Shown: positions 7,566-16,134 of the stretch, piece after piece
Position numbering within the stretch: the first letter of the stretch is position 1
How the letters are laid out: every line of letters begins with the position of its first letter
Assembly: GCA_017484235.1 (NCBI GenBank)
Contig: JAFUTM010000220.1
Coordinates: 1-16,878 of the forward strand
Reading direction: 5' to 3'
Origin: Selenomonadaceae bacterium
GTDB lineage: Bacteria; Bacillota; Negativicutes; Selenomonadales; Selenomonadaceae
Length of the DNA: 16,878 nt
Made by a program: the position numbers and the translations under genes
The notes under the pieces: model-generated
The model's input: the letters and a program-made list of their open reading frames with translations, nothing else
The model's database searches: none
What the model was told of the DNA's origin: nothing

Positions 7566-8258
7566 ATGAAAAAATTTTTTACTTTGATGTTTGTGATTTT
7601 AGTAATGTCTTCAACTTGTTTTGCAATGCAATTTTCACAGCCTGTGAAAATTGGTAGAATTGGAGGAACGCCACAAGGCGGCATTTGGATTGAAGGTGCG
7701 TCTTATAACAATGGTACATCATATCAAAATGGAAAATTAGGTAGAGAATGGGGCAAACTTTATGAAAAAGGCATTGCTGTGTTTGGAAATGACGTTGATG
7801 CGTTATATATGCACTATAATTGTAGCTCTAATAACCGTGATGCTTACCGTCCTAAATTTGGAGATAAAAATGCGCTGAGAACCACTAGTTTAGGTGCAAA
7901 CGAAGGAGAAGCAGTAACCATAAATTTAATCAAAAATGATAGTGGAATTACTTTGTATTTGCTTTATGGTGTAGGTTCTGTAGCCAGTACAGAAAATTAT
8001 ATTCTTTTGGGCAGACGTTCGGATGGTGTATTTGTTAAGTATTTTGATACTCGTGAAATTACTAAAAAATATTTCGGCGAAAGACTGAATTGGTCAACCA
8101 TACCTTGGTATACAGATTTTTATTGTAAAGGTAATAAAATGACAATCAAGTATAAAAGAAATCCCAATAAACAAGGATATGTATATGAAGGTGAATTTGT
8201 ATTTAAGTGGGATGATAGTGCCCAATGGTTTGGCGTTGAACAGATTATTTACAAGTGA
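7566..8258 (+). CDS. Secreted protein of unknown function
   Basis: ATG at 7566 is preferred over the GTG at 7563 because AAGAGG (7552-7557) is then 8 bp away; this gives 230 residues. There is a clear Sec signal peptide (MKKFF, hydrophobic core LMFVILVMSS, TCFA then MQF). The mature part is aromatic- and glycine-rich and looks beta-structured ('VKIGRIGGTPQGGIWIEGASYNNGTSY', in two parts around the GG, and a closing 'FVFKWDDSAQWFGVEQIIYK'). There is one cysteine after the signal in 'YNCSS' and one in 'FYCKG', which could pair outside the cytoplasm. No catalytic motif is evident. The gene lies between two frameshifted genes but is itself intact. I do not recognise the family; periplasmic or surface location is inferred from the signal. 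Confidence 0.75.
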   Translation: MKKFFTLMFVILVMSSTCFAMQFSQPVKIGRIGGTPQGGIWIEGASYNNGTSYQNGKLGREWGKLYEKGIAVFGNDVDALYMHYNCSSNNRDAYRPKFGDKNALRTTSLGANEGEAVTINLIKNDSGITLYLLYGVGSVASTENYILLGRRSDGVFVKYFDTREITKKYFGERLNWSTIPWYTDFYCKGNKMTIKYKRNPNKQGYVYEGEFVFKWDDSAQWFGVEQIIYK

Positions 8259-8292
8259 AAAGTTTATGATTGATGAAAATGGTGGTGTTATT

Positions 8293-8990
8293 ATGAGGAA
8301 ATTTTTAATTCTAATGGTCATCTTCTTGTTAGTGCCTAATATTTGCCTTGCGTCTTTAGTAATGCACTTTTCTTTTAATGGAAGTTGTAAAAATTCTGTT
8401 AATGGGATATCTGGTATTCATTTTGGCAATCACAATTATGGTAAAGGCTTATTAAATAACGCTATTTATTTTGATGGAGATGGTGATTACATTGATTTAG
8501 GTACAGGATATAATTTATCGAAAAATTTTACTATGAATGTTTGGGTTAAAACCGATGTAGACAATATCAAACGTGAAGATGCAGCAATTTTGGCAAAATA
8601 TGAAACAAACGAATATGGTCCTTATGATTTTTACCTATCTTATAATTGCCCAGCTTATTGGATATCAGATGGAAAAGGCAATTATCAAAAGCATATTTCA
8701 AACACAAAATTGAGTCCTAATCAGTGGTATATGCTAACTTATACATATGACTATGCAAAATCACAATTGACGATCTATATTAATGGAAAATATGATACTT
8801 CTTTAAATGTATTCCCGTAACTTCAAATAAGGATAAAGTAACTATAGGAAGGCAAGCATTGATGTTTGGTGATTATTCAAGATTGCAATATAAGGGTTGG
8901 ATAGATGAACTTAGACTTTATGATCAAACGTTAAGCTATGAAAGTATTAAAAACTTATACCGAAAATATTTAATGTATAGCAACATGTAA
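8293..8990 (+). pseudogene. Secreted LamG-like (concanavalin-fold) protein, single frameshift
   Basis: The ATG at 8293 has a weak GGTGG 7 bp upstream and opens a signal peptide (MRKFLILMVIFLLVPNICLA, then SLV). The mature part is a LamG/concanavalin A-like lectin domain: 'HFSFNG', 'AIYFDGDGDYIDLG', 'FTMNVWVKTD', 'QWYMLTYTYD', 'LTIYINGKYD'. The frame stops at TAA 8818-8820. One base back it continues without a break as VTSNKDKVTIGRQ… and 'GWIDELRLYDQTLSYESIKNLY', the standard end of a LamG domain, to TAA 8988-8990. Adding one C to CCC at 8814-8816 restores about 232 residues. Such domains bind glycans or proteins outside the cell. It is either a recent pseudogene or a sequencing error. The reading frame also extends upstream of 8293, but that part overlaps the previous gene and lacks a signal. 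Confidence 0.8.
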
Positions 8991-8993
8991 TAT

Positions 8994-9110
8994 ATGTTAA
9001 AACAACGGCAAGAAGTAATTAAATCAAAGTGGATTTTTGTTTTGATTATTTTAATTTTATTAGAGCATTATTTAGATATTTGGTTTAAATATGACATTAT
9101 AATGGAATAA
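8994..9110 (+). CDS. Possible small single-pass membrane protein
   Basis: A 38-residue frame starting 3 bp after the LamG stop: a basic N-terminus (MLKQRQEVIKSK), one hydrophobic helix (WIFVLIILILLEHYL) and a short polar tail. The charge pattern and compact helix look like a real small membrane peptide, and the close spacing would allow translational coupling. There is no clear ribosome site and AT-rich DNA yields such frames by chance, so support is weak. It overlaps a possible promoter for the next gene. Confidence 0.3.
   Translation: MLKQRQEVIKSKWIFVLIILILLEHYLDIWFKYDIIME
9098..9103 (+). promoter_or_regulatory. Possible -10 element for the lipoprotein gene
   Basis: A perfect TATAAT 29 bp before the ATG at 9133 would give a short leader of about 23 bases. 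No good -35 is found at 16-18 bp upstream, so this is weak. Confidence 0.2.
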
Positions 9111-9132
9111 TCTAAATTGGAGTTTTAAAATT

Positions 9133-10113
9133 ATGAAAAAAATTCTTCTCACCTTTAATATAGCAATAGCATTATTGTTGATGTCAGGCTGTAGTAATGA
9201 TGATAAATTTGTTGGTGTTTGGTCTTATGCTAATATGGATCAAGTGGAAAAAGCCATGAAAAAAGATCCATATTATAATTCTGTCATAAATTTCACTGTT
9301 AATATTGACAAAGAAGATAATAATTATATTGTGAGATTAATGCAAACTGATATGTCAGAAATGAATGAAGAATATGTAATGAAAGGTCATGCTTCTCCAG
9401 AAGATATAAAAGAGTTTCGCAAAGGTCATATGTGGAGCTATTATCAATTAAGTCCTAATGAATACACCGTAAAAATAAAAGGCACTACAATGACGATTAA
9501 ATTTGCAGGAGTACCAGAACCATATTCATCACTAGAATTAAAATTTAATGGAAAGAATATGCGAATGACCAAAGCAGGTTATTACGGTTTTCGCGGTATG
9601 GCAGAAGAATTTGAAAAAGCCAATTGGATTCACTATACTACAACAGAATATAACAGTTATATGCAAAAATTGCAGAATATACGGGCTGATGCATTAGAGA
9701 AAAATGTAAAGTATGAAAAAAAGGAAACTCAAGAAGCAAAAGCCATAGTAAAAAATTATATGGACATATTTACAAATGGAATTTCTACAAAAAGAATAAC
9801 TGATGATGAATTAGATCAAATCAAAAATTATTGGGCAACCGAAAAACAAGGAAATAAAGATATAAAAAGAATAACAGACAGCATAAATAAATTTAAAAAT
9901 TCAAATGAAAATGTAAAACTTATATACGAAATAAAAAAAGCTAACTTTAGTGGTGGAGTAATGATAATAACAACAGAATTAAATATAAGAGATGGAGACC
10001 CAACATACCCAATATCAGAAATAAAATTTTCTTTATCTAGAAAGGAACAAGATGAATGGAAAATAACAGGAATAAAAAATACTGTAATTCAATATGAAAA
10101 AAATAAAAAATAA
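9133..10113 (+). CDS. Lipoprotein of unknown function
   Basis: 326 residues; GGAG at 9119-9122 precedes the ATG. The N-terminus is a lipoprotein signal: MKKILL, hydrophobic core, LMSGC lipobox with Cys20, then SNDDKF. After 'FVGVWSY' there is a mainly beta-type region (~25-170). The last ~110 residues begin 'AKAIVKNYMDIFTNG' and end in 'DEWKITGIKN', an arrangement that resembles NTF2-like/DUF4878-type lipoprotein domains; that resemblance is tentative. Codon use becomes strikingly A-rich in the last 400 bp. It is followed 32 bp later by the SLH gene and may share its transcript. It is expected to be anchored in a membrane facing the cell exterior or periplasm. No enzyme motif is seen. Confidence 0.75.
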   Translation: MKKILLTFNIAIALLLMSGCSNDDKFVGVWSYANMDQVEKAMKKDPYYNSVINFTVNIDKEDNNYIVRLMQTDMSEMNEEYVMKGHASPEDIKEFRKGHMWSYYQLSPNEYTVKIKGTTMTIKFAGVPEPYSSLELKFNGKNMRMTKAGYYGFRGMAEEFEKANWIHYTTTEYNSYMQKLQNIRADALEKNVKYEKKETQEAKAIVKNYMDIFTNGISTKRITDDELDQIKNYWATEKQGNKDIKRITDSINKFKNSNENVKLIYEIKKANFSGGVMIITTELNIRDGDPTYPISEIKFSLSRKEQDEWKITGIKNTVIQYEKNKK

Positions 10114-10145
10114 TACCAATAAAATATATAATAGGAGGTTTCTTA

Positions 10146-10688
10146 ATGGTTAAGAAATGTGTTATTACTACCATGACAGCCTTGATTGTCTGCATATCGT
10201 CAGTGGCATTTGCAACAACAAGCCAATTTAGTGATGTATCTGAGAGTCACTGGGCTTATAATGACATCACGAATCTGGCTAACAATGGGATTATTTCACC
10301 TTATGAAGATGGCACTTTCAAGGGTAATAGAAATGCAACCCGCTATGAAGTGGCTGTTATGGTAGCCAATCTTTATTCAAAAAAGACGCATACTTCAATT
10401 ACTATGGGCGTAAATCCTTTCAGTGATCTACCGTCAAACCATTGGGCTGCTAAGTCTGTTACAACACTTTTTGAGGCTGGCATTGAAGAAGGCGGATATG
10501 GTGATGGCACATTCCTTGGCAATCGCAATATCACTCATGGTGAACTTAGGAATTGGCTTAACAATTTATTTAGAGTAACTGGTATTGATGCCAGAATGAA
10601 AGATAATCCAAATAATGAAAGTGAGCCCATTACACGCTATGAGATAGCAAGTACCCTTAATAAAGTTTACAAAGCTTTGTTTAATTAG
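10146..10688 (+). CDS. Short SLH-domain surface protein
   Basis: 180 residues; AGGAGG at 10133-10138, 7 bp before ATG. The Sec signal peptide ends at VAFA (residue 23). Two S-layer-homology repeats follow: 'FSDVSESHWAYNDITNLANN' to 'NATRYEVAVMVANLY' (~28-77), and 'FSDLPSNHWAAKSVTTLFEAG' (in two parts) to 'ITHGELRNWLNNLF' (~95-145). A remnant of a third is visible in 'PITRYEIASTLNKVY' near the C-terminus. SLH domains bind cell wall polymers; in Negativicutes they tether the outer membrane to peptidoglycan. Unusually, nothing is attached to the SLH part: there is no beta-barrel or enzyme domain. Spacing of 32 bp to the upstream lipoprotein suggests cotranscription. It could be a wall-binding adaptor or a regulator of surface tethering. 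Confidence 0.88.
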   Translation: MVKKCVITTMTALIVCISSVAFATTSQFSDVSESHWAYNDITNLANNGIISPYEDGTFKGNRNATRYEVAVMVANLYSKKTHTSITMGVNPFSDLPSNHWAAKSVTTLFEAGIEEGGYGDGTFLGNRNITHGELRNWLNNLFRVTGIDARMKDNPNNESEPITRYEIASTLNKVYKALFN

Positions 10689-10765
10689 ATCATTACTTAG
10701 ATGATCAAGACAACTACTATTTATATTTAAATTTCATAATATAATGTTGATACGAGGTGATTATT

Positions 10766-13700
10766 ATGACTAACTTCAATTATACTGGTAATAAAGTCAT
10801 TAATGGTACAAATGATGCTGATTTTATCTATAATGACAATGCTAATAATGTAACAATTTATGCTGGTTCAGGTAACGATCAGATTACAAATGATGTTGGA
10901 AGATTTGTTTATCTTGACGGTGGTGATGGAAAAGATACTTTAATAACTGATGAAAGTGAAGGTGCTCTTAGCTATGGTGGCGATTATGCTACTTTAGTTG
11001 GTGGAGCCGGTAATGATGTAATTTTTGCTTGGGCTGATCATGCATTTGTAGATGCTGGAGCAGATAACGATTATATTCAAGTCTCAGACTATTCAACCAT
11101 TACAGGCGGTACAGGTGAAGATACCATGTACTGTTCTGTGATTAGTCAAGGTGAGATGACAATAACCGATTTTGATGAAACTAAAGATGTGCTGGAATTA
11201 GATCAAAGCATTTTCTACGCAACTGGCGATTCAAAATTGTTCACTGTAACTTCATACACTGGAGGAGTTATACTAGAAAATAAATACAACAAAATTGATT
11301 TTAAGGGACAAACATTAGAACACTTAAAGAAAGTAAATGTAACATATCAAAATCCCATTGAATCATCATCTGCATTGCCAAAAACATACATTAAATTGAG
11401 TACTCTTATTTATGGAACATCAGAACCTAAAAATAATATCATAAGTAATACTGCCAATAATGCCATGGTTGCTGGAAGTGATGATAACGATATTATCACT
11501 AATACTGGTTCTTATGTTACTATACATGGCAATGGTGGTAACGATTCCATTGTTAGTGGGAATGATTCAGAAGGAAAAACGATAAACTACAATGTAACGA
11601 TTAACTCAGGTACTGGTGATGATACAGTTGAAGTATATTCTTCAAATGTAGCAGTGTATGGTGGAGAAGGTGATGACTATTTATTGACATGGTATCTTGC
11701 TGAACATTTGACCATTGATGCAGGCAAAGATAGCGATATTATTGAAAATTATGCTGCAAAGACATCAATAAATGGCGGAAGCGGTAACGATGTAATTCGT
11801 AACTTCTCAGGTCAAAATTCATATGTTCTTACTGCTACAGATGTGACCATGAATGGTGGCAGTGGCAATGATGCTATATATCTTAGTAGATATCCAGAAA
11901 TTGCACAATATGAAAGCGGTAACGATATAATTTATAATTACAGCTCAACAGATAAAATTCAACTGCTCTCTGGAAATATCAGCAAAGCATCTCTAAAGGA
12001 AAGCGACGTCATAGTCACAATCGGTGATGGTTCAATCACTATAAAAGACGCCAAAGATGAAAAGATCACTATTGTCAATGCACAAAATGAAACGATAACT
12101 TTCACCAATAATTATGACAGCAAGAGCAATAGAAATGACACTGACACAACAATTTATAATGGAATAGATGTAGATGTTAGCAAAAGTAGTCTAGCGAGTT
12201 TGAAGGTAGCAAAAGATATATTGAGCGCATTGAATAAAATTGCGCAATCAAAATTAGACAACAAAGACGACACTAGTTTTATAGGTTCAGTTGCCGGAAC
12301 AATTTCAAGTCTTTATGCGATAGTAAACTCGGCAATTAAAATGGGTGACAGTAAATATAGTAATGATGAGAGCAAAAAACTAAATGAAAGCGAATTCTAT
12401 AAGGAATGGTTGAATCTAGGTACCAATGTCACTAAGTTGAGTAGTAATCTTCCGAAGATGCTTGGCAAGGCAGGATTTGTTACACCATTATCTTCGTATG
12501 TAATGACTTTGGTTACTAATGTTATAGCAAGTAGTGGCGATGAAGGTGCTGGTAAAGATGAAGTTGCCGCGATAATGGAAAGTTCATTGAATATTGCGGC
12601 TCAGACTATTAAGCTCTTTGGAAATACCGCATTTGGCAAAACCATTGCAGGTGGTATATTAAATAAATTGGCGACCAATGTTGCAAGTAAAGCCTTTTGG
12701 CTGATTCCACCCATAGTAGGGCTGTACGTAGGATATGAGACATACAAGGAAAATCTTGGAACCTACTCAGATGATGGTTATGAAGAATCCATAACAATAA
12801 GGAATGCATTCATAGATGGAGCCGTGGACTTTCTGCATACAACCTTTACTAAATGGACTTTTGGTTTAGATGATGACGTATTTAATGCTATTCAAAGTGC
12901 TTTATCTTGGTGGACAAAAAAGCGCGGATTAAAAGAAGTAGAACTTACTGACAGGAATTATATGGAATGGATTGGTGAAGCCATAAAAATCGTTATGGAT
13001 GGCGCAATGCATATAGACGTTACAGCAAAAGATGGAAAACTCTCAAACACTTTTGATGAAGTGATAATCAATGGTCGTTCAGCCGCTGATGAAATACGCA
13101 ATCATGGTAACAAGGTATCAATATATGGTTGTAGCGGTGATGATACCGTTACTACCTCAAAAGAAACTAGTAAAAACTATGTGCATTTGGGAAAGGGTAA
13201 TGACTTAATATTAGTCGATGACACTGATAGCACAATCTATGGTGATGGTGATGATGATAGCATATATGTAGGAGCAGATAGCAAAGTTGAAAATGGTGGT
13301 CATGAAATTTACGGTGAAGCTGGCAATGATGTCATTTATCTCACGAACGTAGACAAGAATACCATAAGCGGTGGTAAAGGTAACGATATCATCATTTTGG
13401 AAAAATCCAATAATCAATTAATTATATATGGCAATAGCGATGGTAATGACATTATTTTTGGTTATAATGAAACCGACAAGATTAGGCTTGCAGCGACGAC
13501 ATATTCTACAATTGAAGGTGAGAAAGATATAACCATAAAGTCAGGTAGTGGATCAATTGTTCTCAGCGATGCTAAAGGTAAAAAGCTAAATATAAGTAGT
13601 AGGTATGATGTAAAAAATGCAACATCAGTGACTTTGTCAGACACGACTGTTACACCATTCAAAATTGGATCTAATATTGTCAATATCGATGCAACGAAAC

Positions 13701-15967
13701 GAACCAAACCGATCAAAATTAATGGAAATACTTTGGCAAATATAATTAACGGAGGCTCCGATTCAGATAGCATCTATGGAGGGACTGGCAATGATTCAAT
13801 TCTTGGTAATGCTGGTAATGATAAACTCTATGGCGAAGCTGGTGCTGATACACTCGCTGGCGGCAAGGGAAATGACACCCTCACAGGTGGAGCTGGTAAT
13901 GATGTCTTTATCTATAAGAGTGGTCAAGGCAATGATATAGTGACTGACTATTCAACTAGCGACAAAGTTAGTATAACAGGTGGCAAGTACATTCGTTCAA
14001 CTGTTGGCAATGATGTCAAGTTCACGGTTGGCACAGGATCAATCCTTCTTAAAGGTGCAAAAACTAAAAATATCATAGTTTCTGGTACTGAAGATACTAA
14101 ATCAACTACTTCCATTGTACTAACCAATTCTGATAAATCATCTTTCACTGCGATTTCAAATATCAAGACCATTAATGCTTCAAATCGAAGCAGAGCCATT
14201 AAGATCACAGGCAATGCTCTTGCTAATACCATTCGTGGTGGTAGCGTTGTAGATACTATCTACGGTGCTGCTGGTAACGACTCTATACTTGGCAACAACG
14301 GCAATGACAAACTCTTCGGTGATAATGGCAACGACACTATCTATGGTGGCGCCGGTAATGACTCTATTCAAGGTGGTGCAGGCGCTGACAAGCTCTTTGG
14401 TGACGCTGGTGCCGATACTTTAGTTGGTGGCAAAGGCAATGACACCTTCACTGGCGGTGCTGGTAATGATGTATTTGTCTACGCTTCCGGCGATGGCAAC
14501 GATGTCATCACTGACTATACTGCCGGACAAGATAAAATTAAAATTACTGGTGCAAAGATCAGTAAGGCTTCCGTCAGTGGCTCTGATGTCATACTGACTG
14601 TTGGCAGCGGCAAGATCACAGTCAAGAATGGCAAGAACAAAAAACTCAGTATATACAACAACTCAAACAGCCTCATTAATACAATTATTGGTGGTAATAA
14701 AGTAATTGAAAATTATACTAATCGTAAAACCATTAGCGGCACTTCAAGTAATGACACTATAGATAATGTTGCCGACAATGTAACAATCAATTCAGGTGCC
14801 GGTAATGATTCGATTGTAAGTTGGGGCGACAATATAAAGATAAATGCCGGTGCTGGTAATGATAAAGTTTATGCTACAGGAGAAAAGATTTCTATGCTTG
14901 GCGGAGCCGGTAATGATTCACTCAACTGTGCTTATGGTCATTATGCTACGATCAATGGCGGCAAAGGTAACGATACTTTGAGTGGCAGTTCTTACGCCGA
15001 TGTATTCCAATATTCTAATGGCGATGGTAATGATGTTATTTACAACTATGACAAGAGCGATAAAATCTTATTATCATCATCAAGTAGCTACAGCACTATG
15101 ACGAGTGGTCAAGACATTGTTGTCAAAGTTGACAGTGGTAAAATGACTCTCAAATATGCTAAAGGTACTAAACTCAACATTGTCGGTGGCAAAAAAAATA
15201 GCGGTAGTAACACTGATACAGAAAAAGGTGAAAATATTTCTAACTCGACAAAAAATAAGACCATTAATGGTAGCAGTGGAAAAGATACCATCAGCAATAT
15301 TGCCGGTGGAGTCAAGATTTACGCTGCAGCAGGTAATGATTCCATCTACAGCAGTGTATCTTCAACAAACACAATCAGAAGTCATTACGGTTATGTCACG
15401 ATAGATGGCGGAACAGGTAATGATACAATCTATAACAACGATCCGTATATCTCGATTAATGGAGGTACCGGAAACGACTCAATTTATAATAACTACAATT
15501 ATATGGATTATGATTGTGGTTATTATGTAACCATGAAAGGTGGAGCTGGAAACGATACCATAACAAAAAGTGATTATTCTATGTATAATGTTATTCAGTA
15601 TGCTAGTGGTGATGGTAACGATATTATTAATGGTTATAATTCAAGTGATACCATTCAAATCAGCGGCAGCTCCTATTCAACACAAGCGAGTGGTAATAAT
15701 GTGATTATCAAAGTTGGTAATGGACAAATGACCCTCAAGGACGCTAAGGGCACTACCCTCAACATCACTGGTACAAGCAATTACGAAGAGCGTTGGTTCC
15801 TTGAAGGTGACGACAATTATCTCACTGCTGATGTTAGCAATATTCTCAAAAATGATAATCTCATCGCTGATGATTATAAACTCGAAAGTGAATTACAATT
15901 CTATCAAGGCAATGAATTGGAATCACTTACACATAATTATAATCAATTAAAACATAATGATAAATAA
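10766..15967 (+). CDS. Giant RTX calcium-binding protein, probable type I secretion substrate
   Basis: 1733 residues from ATG 10766, which follows GAGGTGA (10754-10760); an upstream GTG at 10757 is inside the ribosome site and is rejected. No N-terminal signal. The protein is built of RTX nonapeptides (GGxGND-type, six to eight in a row at ~995-1055 and ~1155-1230) that form calcium-bound beta-rolls. They alternate with a ~55-residue module of the form 'GND.I..Y…DKI…DV…VG.G.I.LK.AK..K..I', seen about six times plus one diverged copy. Residues ~452-765 are different: predominantly helical with few RTX motifs and a hydrophobic stretch (~625-660, 'AFWLIPPIVGLYVGY'). The last ~60 residues are non-repetitive and acidic (ERWFLEGDDNY…), a plausible type I secretion signal. 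No ABC exporter is in the window. It could be an adhesin, surface-layer protein or pore-former. Confidence 0.85.
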   Translation: MTNFNYTGNKVINGTNDADFIYNDNANNVTIYAGSGNDQITNDVGRFVYLDGGDGKDTLITDESEGALSYGGDYATLVGGAGNDVIFAWADHAFVDAGADNDYIQVSDYSTITGGTGEDTMYCSVISQGEMTITDFDETKDVLELDQSIFYATGDSKLFTVTSYTGGVILENKYNKIDFKGQTLEHLKKVNVTYQNPIESSSALPKTYIKLSTLIYGTSEPKNNIISNTANNAMVAGSDDNDIITNTGSYVTIHGNGGNDSIVSGNDSEGKTINYNVTINSGTGDDTVEVYSSNVAVYGGEGDDYLLTWYLAEHLTIDAGKDSDIIENYAAKTSINGGSGNDVIRNFSGQNSYVLTATDVTMNGGSGNDAIYLSRYPEIAQYESGNDIIYNYSSTDKIQLLSGNISKASLKESDVIVTIGDGSITIKDAKDEKITIVNAQNETITFTNNYDSKSNRNDTDTTIYNGIDVDVSKSSLASLKVAKDILSALNKIAQSKLDNKDDTSFIGSVAGTISSLYAIVNSAIKMGDSKYSNDESKKLNESEFYKEWLNLGTNVTKLSSNLPKMLGKAGFVTPLSSYVMTLVTNVIASSGDEGAGKDEVAAIMESSLNIAAQTIKLFGNTAFGKTIAGGILNKLATNVASKAFWLIPPIVGLYVGYETYKENLGTYSDDGYEESITIRNAFIDGAVDFLHTTFTKWTFGLDDDVFNAIQSALSWWTKKRGLKEVELTDRNYMEWIGEAIKIVMDGAMHIDVTAKDGKLSNTFDEVIINGRSAADEIRNHGNKVSIYGCSGDDTVTTSKETSKNYVHLGKGNDLILVDDTDSTIYGDGDDDSIYVGADSKVENGGHEIYGEAGNDVIYLTNVDKNTISGGKGNDIIILEKSNNQLIIYGNSDGNDIIFGYNETDKIRLAATTYSTIEGEKDITIKSGSGSIVLSDAKGKKLNISSRYDVKNATSVTLSDTTVTPFKIGSNIVNIDATKRTKPIKINGNTLANIINGGSDSDSIYGGTGNDSILGNAGNDKLYGEAGADTLAGGKGNDTLTGGAGNDVFIYKSGQGNDIVTDYSTSDKVSITGGKYIRSTVGNDVKFTVGTGSILLKGAKTKNIIVSGTEDTKSTTSIVLTNSDKSSFTAISNIKTINASNRSRAIKITGNALANTIRGGSVVDTIYGAAGNDSILGNNGNDKLFGDNGNDTIYGGAGNDSIQGGAGADKLFGDAGADTLVGGKGNDTFTGGAGNDVFVYASGDGNDVITDYTAGQDKIKITGAKISKASVSGSDVILTVGSGKITVKNGKNKKLSIYNNSNSLINTIIGGNKVIENYTNRKTISGTSSNDTIDNVADNVTINSGAGNDSIVSWGDNIKINAGAGNDKVYATGEKISMLGGAGNDSLNCAYGHYATINGGKGNDTLSGSSYADVFQYSNGDGNDVIYNYDKSDKILLSSSSSYSTMTSGQDIVVKVDSGKMTLKYAKGTKLNIVGGKKNSGSNTDTEKGENISNSTKNKTINGSSGKDTISNIAGGVKIYAAAGNDSIYSSVSSTNTIRSHYGYVTIDGGTGNDTIYNNDPYISINGGTGNDSIYNNYNYMDYDCGYYVTMKGGAGNDTITKSDYSMYNVIQYASGDGNDIINGYNSSDTIQISGSSYSTQASGNNVIIKVGNGQMTLKDAKGTTLNITGTSNYEERWFLEGDDNYLTADVSNILKNDNLIADDYKLESELQFYQGNELESLTHNYNQLKHNDK

Positions 15968-16011
15968 AAATTTCACACAGTTTCAATGAATATGAAACAA
16001 TAATCGTTTAG

Positions 16012-16048
16012 ACTTCATGATTACGGTAAAAGATCATGAAGTTTTTTA
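16012..16048 (+). terminator. Intrinsic terminator after the RTX gene
   Basis: A 10-bp perfect stem, ACTTCATGAT (16012-16021) and ATCATGAAGT (16033-16042), with an 11-base loop is followed by a T-rich run. It lies 45 bp after the RTX stop and closes that transcription unit. Confidence 0.85.
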
Positions 16049-16077
16049 TTGATTTTTTTGCCTATATATATTAAAAT
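16049..16077 (+). promoter_or_regulatory. Candidate promoter for the antitoxin gene
   Basis: TTGATT (16049-16054) and TAAAAT (16072-16077) with a 17-bp spacer lie directly after the terminator and about 58 bp before the ATG at 16135. The hexamers are reasonable but the region is very AT-rich. Confidence 0.4.
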
Positions 16078-16134
16078 ATAAAAAATTGTATTTCATTAAT
16101 CTTTAATGTTTTCTCATTTTAAGGAGTGATTATC

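Noticed and set aside
7511..7657. 48-residue frame with a good AGAAGG ribosome site, starting MIRVILLKSIKNC
   Set aside because: It overlaps the secreted-protein gene out of frame for most of its length and is not recognisable. It could be a leader peptide, but nothing beyond the ribosome site supports it.
8179..8292. Upstream extension of the LamG frame to an ATG at 8179
   Set aside because: It overlaps the preceding gene by 80 bp and would bury the clear signal peptide that begins at 8293.
10688..10706. Hairpin GATCAT…ATGATC after the SLH gene
   Set aside because: Only 6 bp of stem and no following T run, so it is not a convincing terminator.
10740..10745. TATAAT before the RTX gene
   Set aside because: Transcription from it would start at or inside the ribosome-binding site, and no -35 is present.
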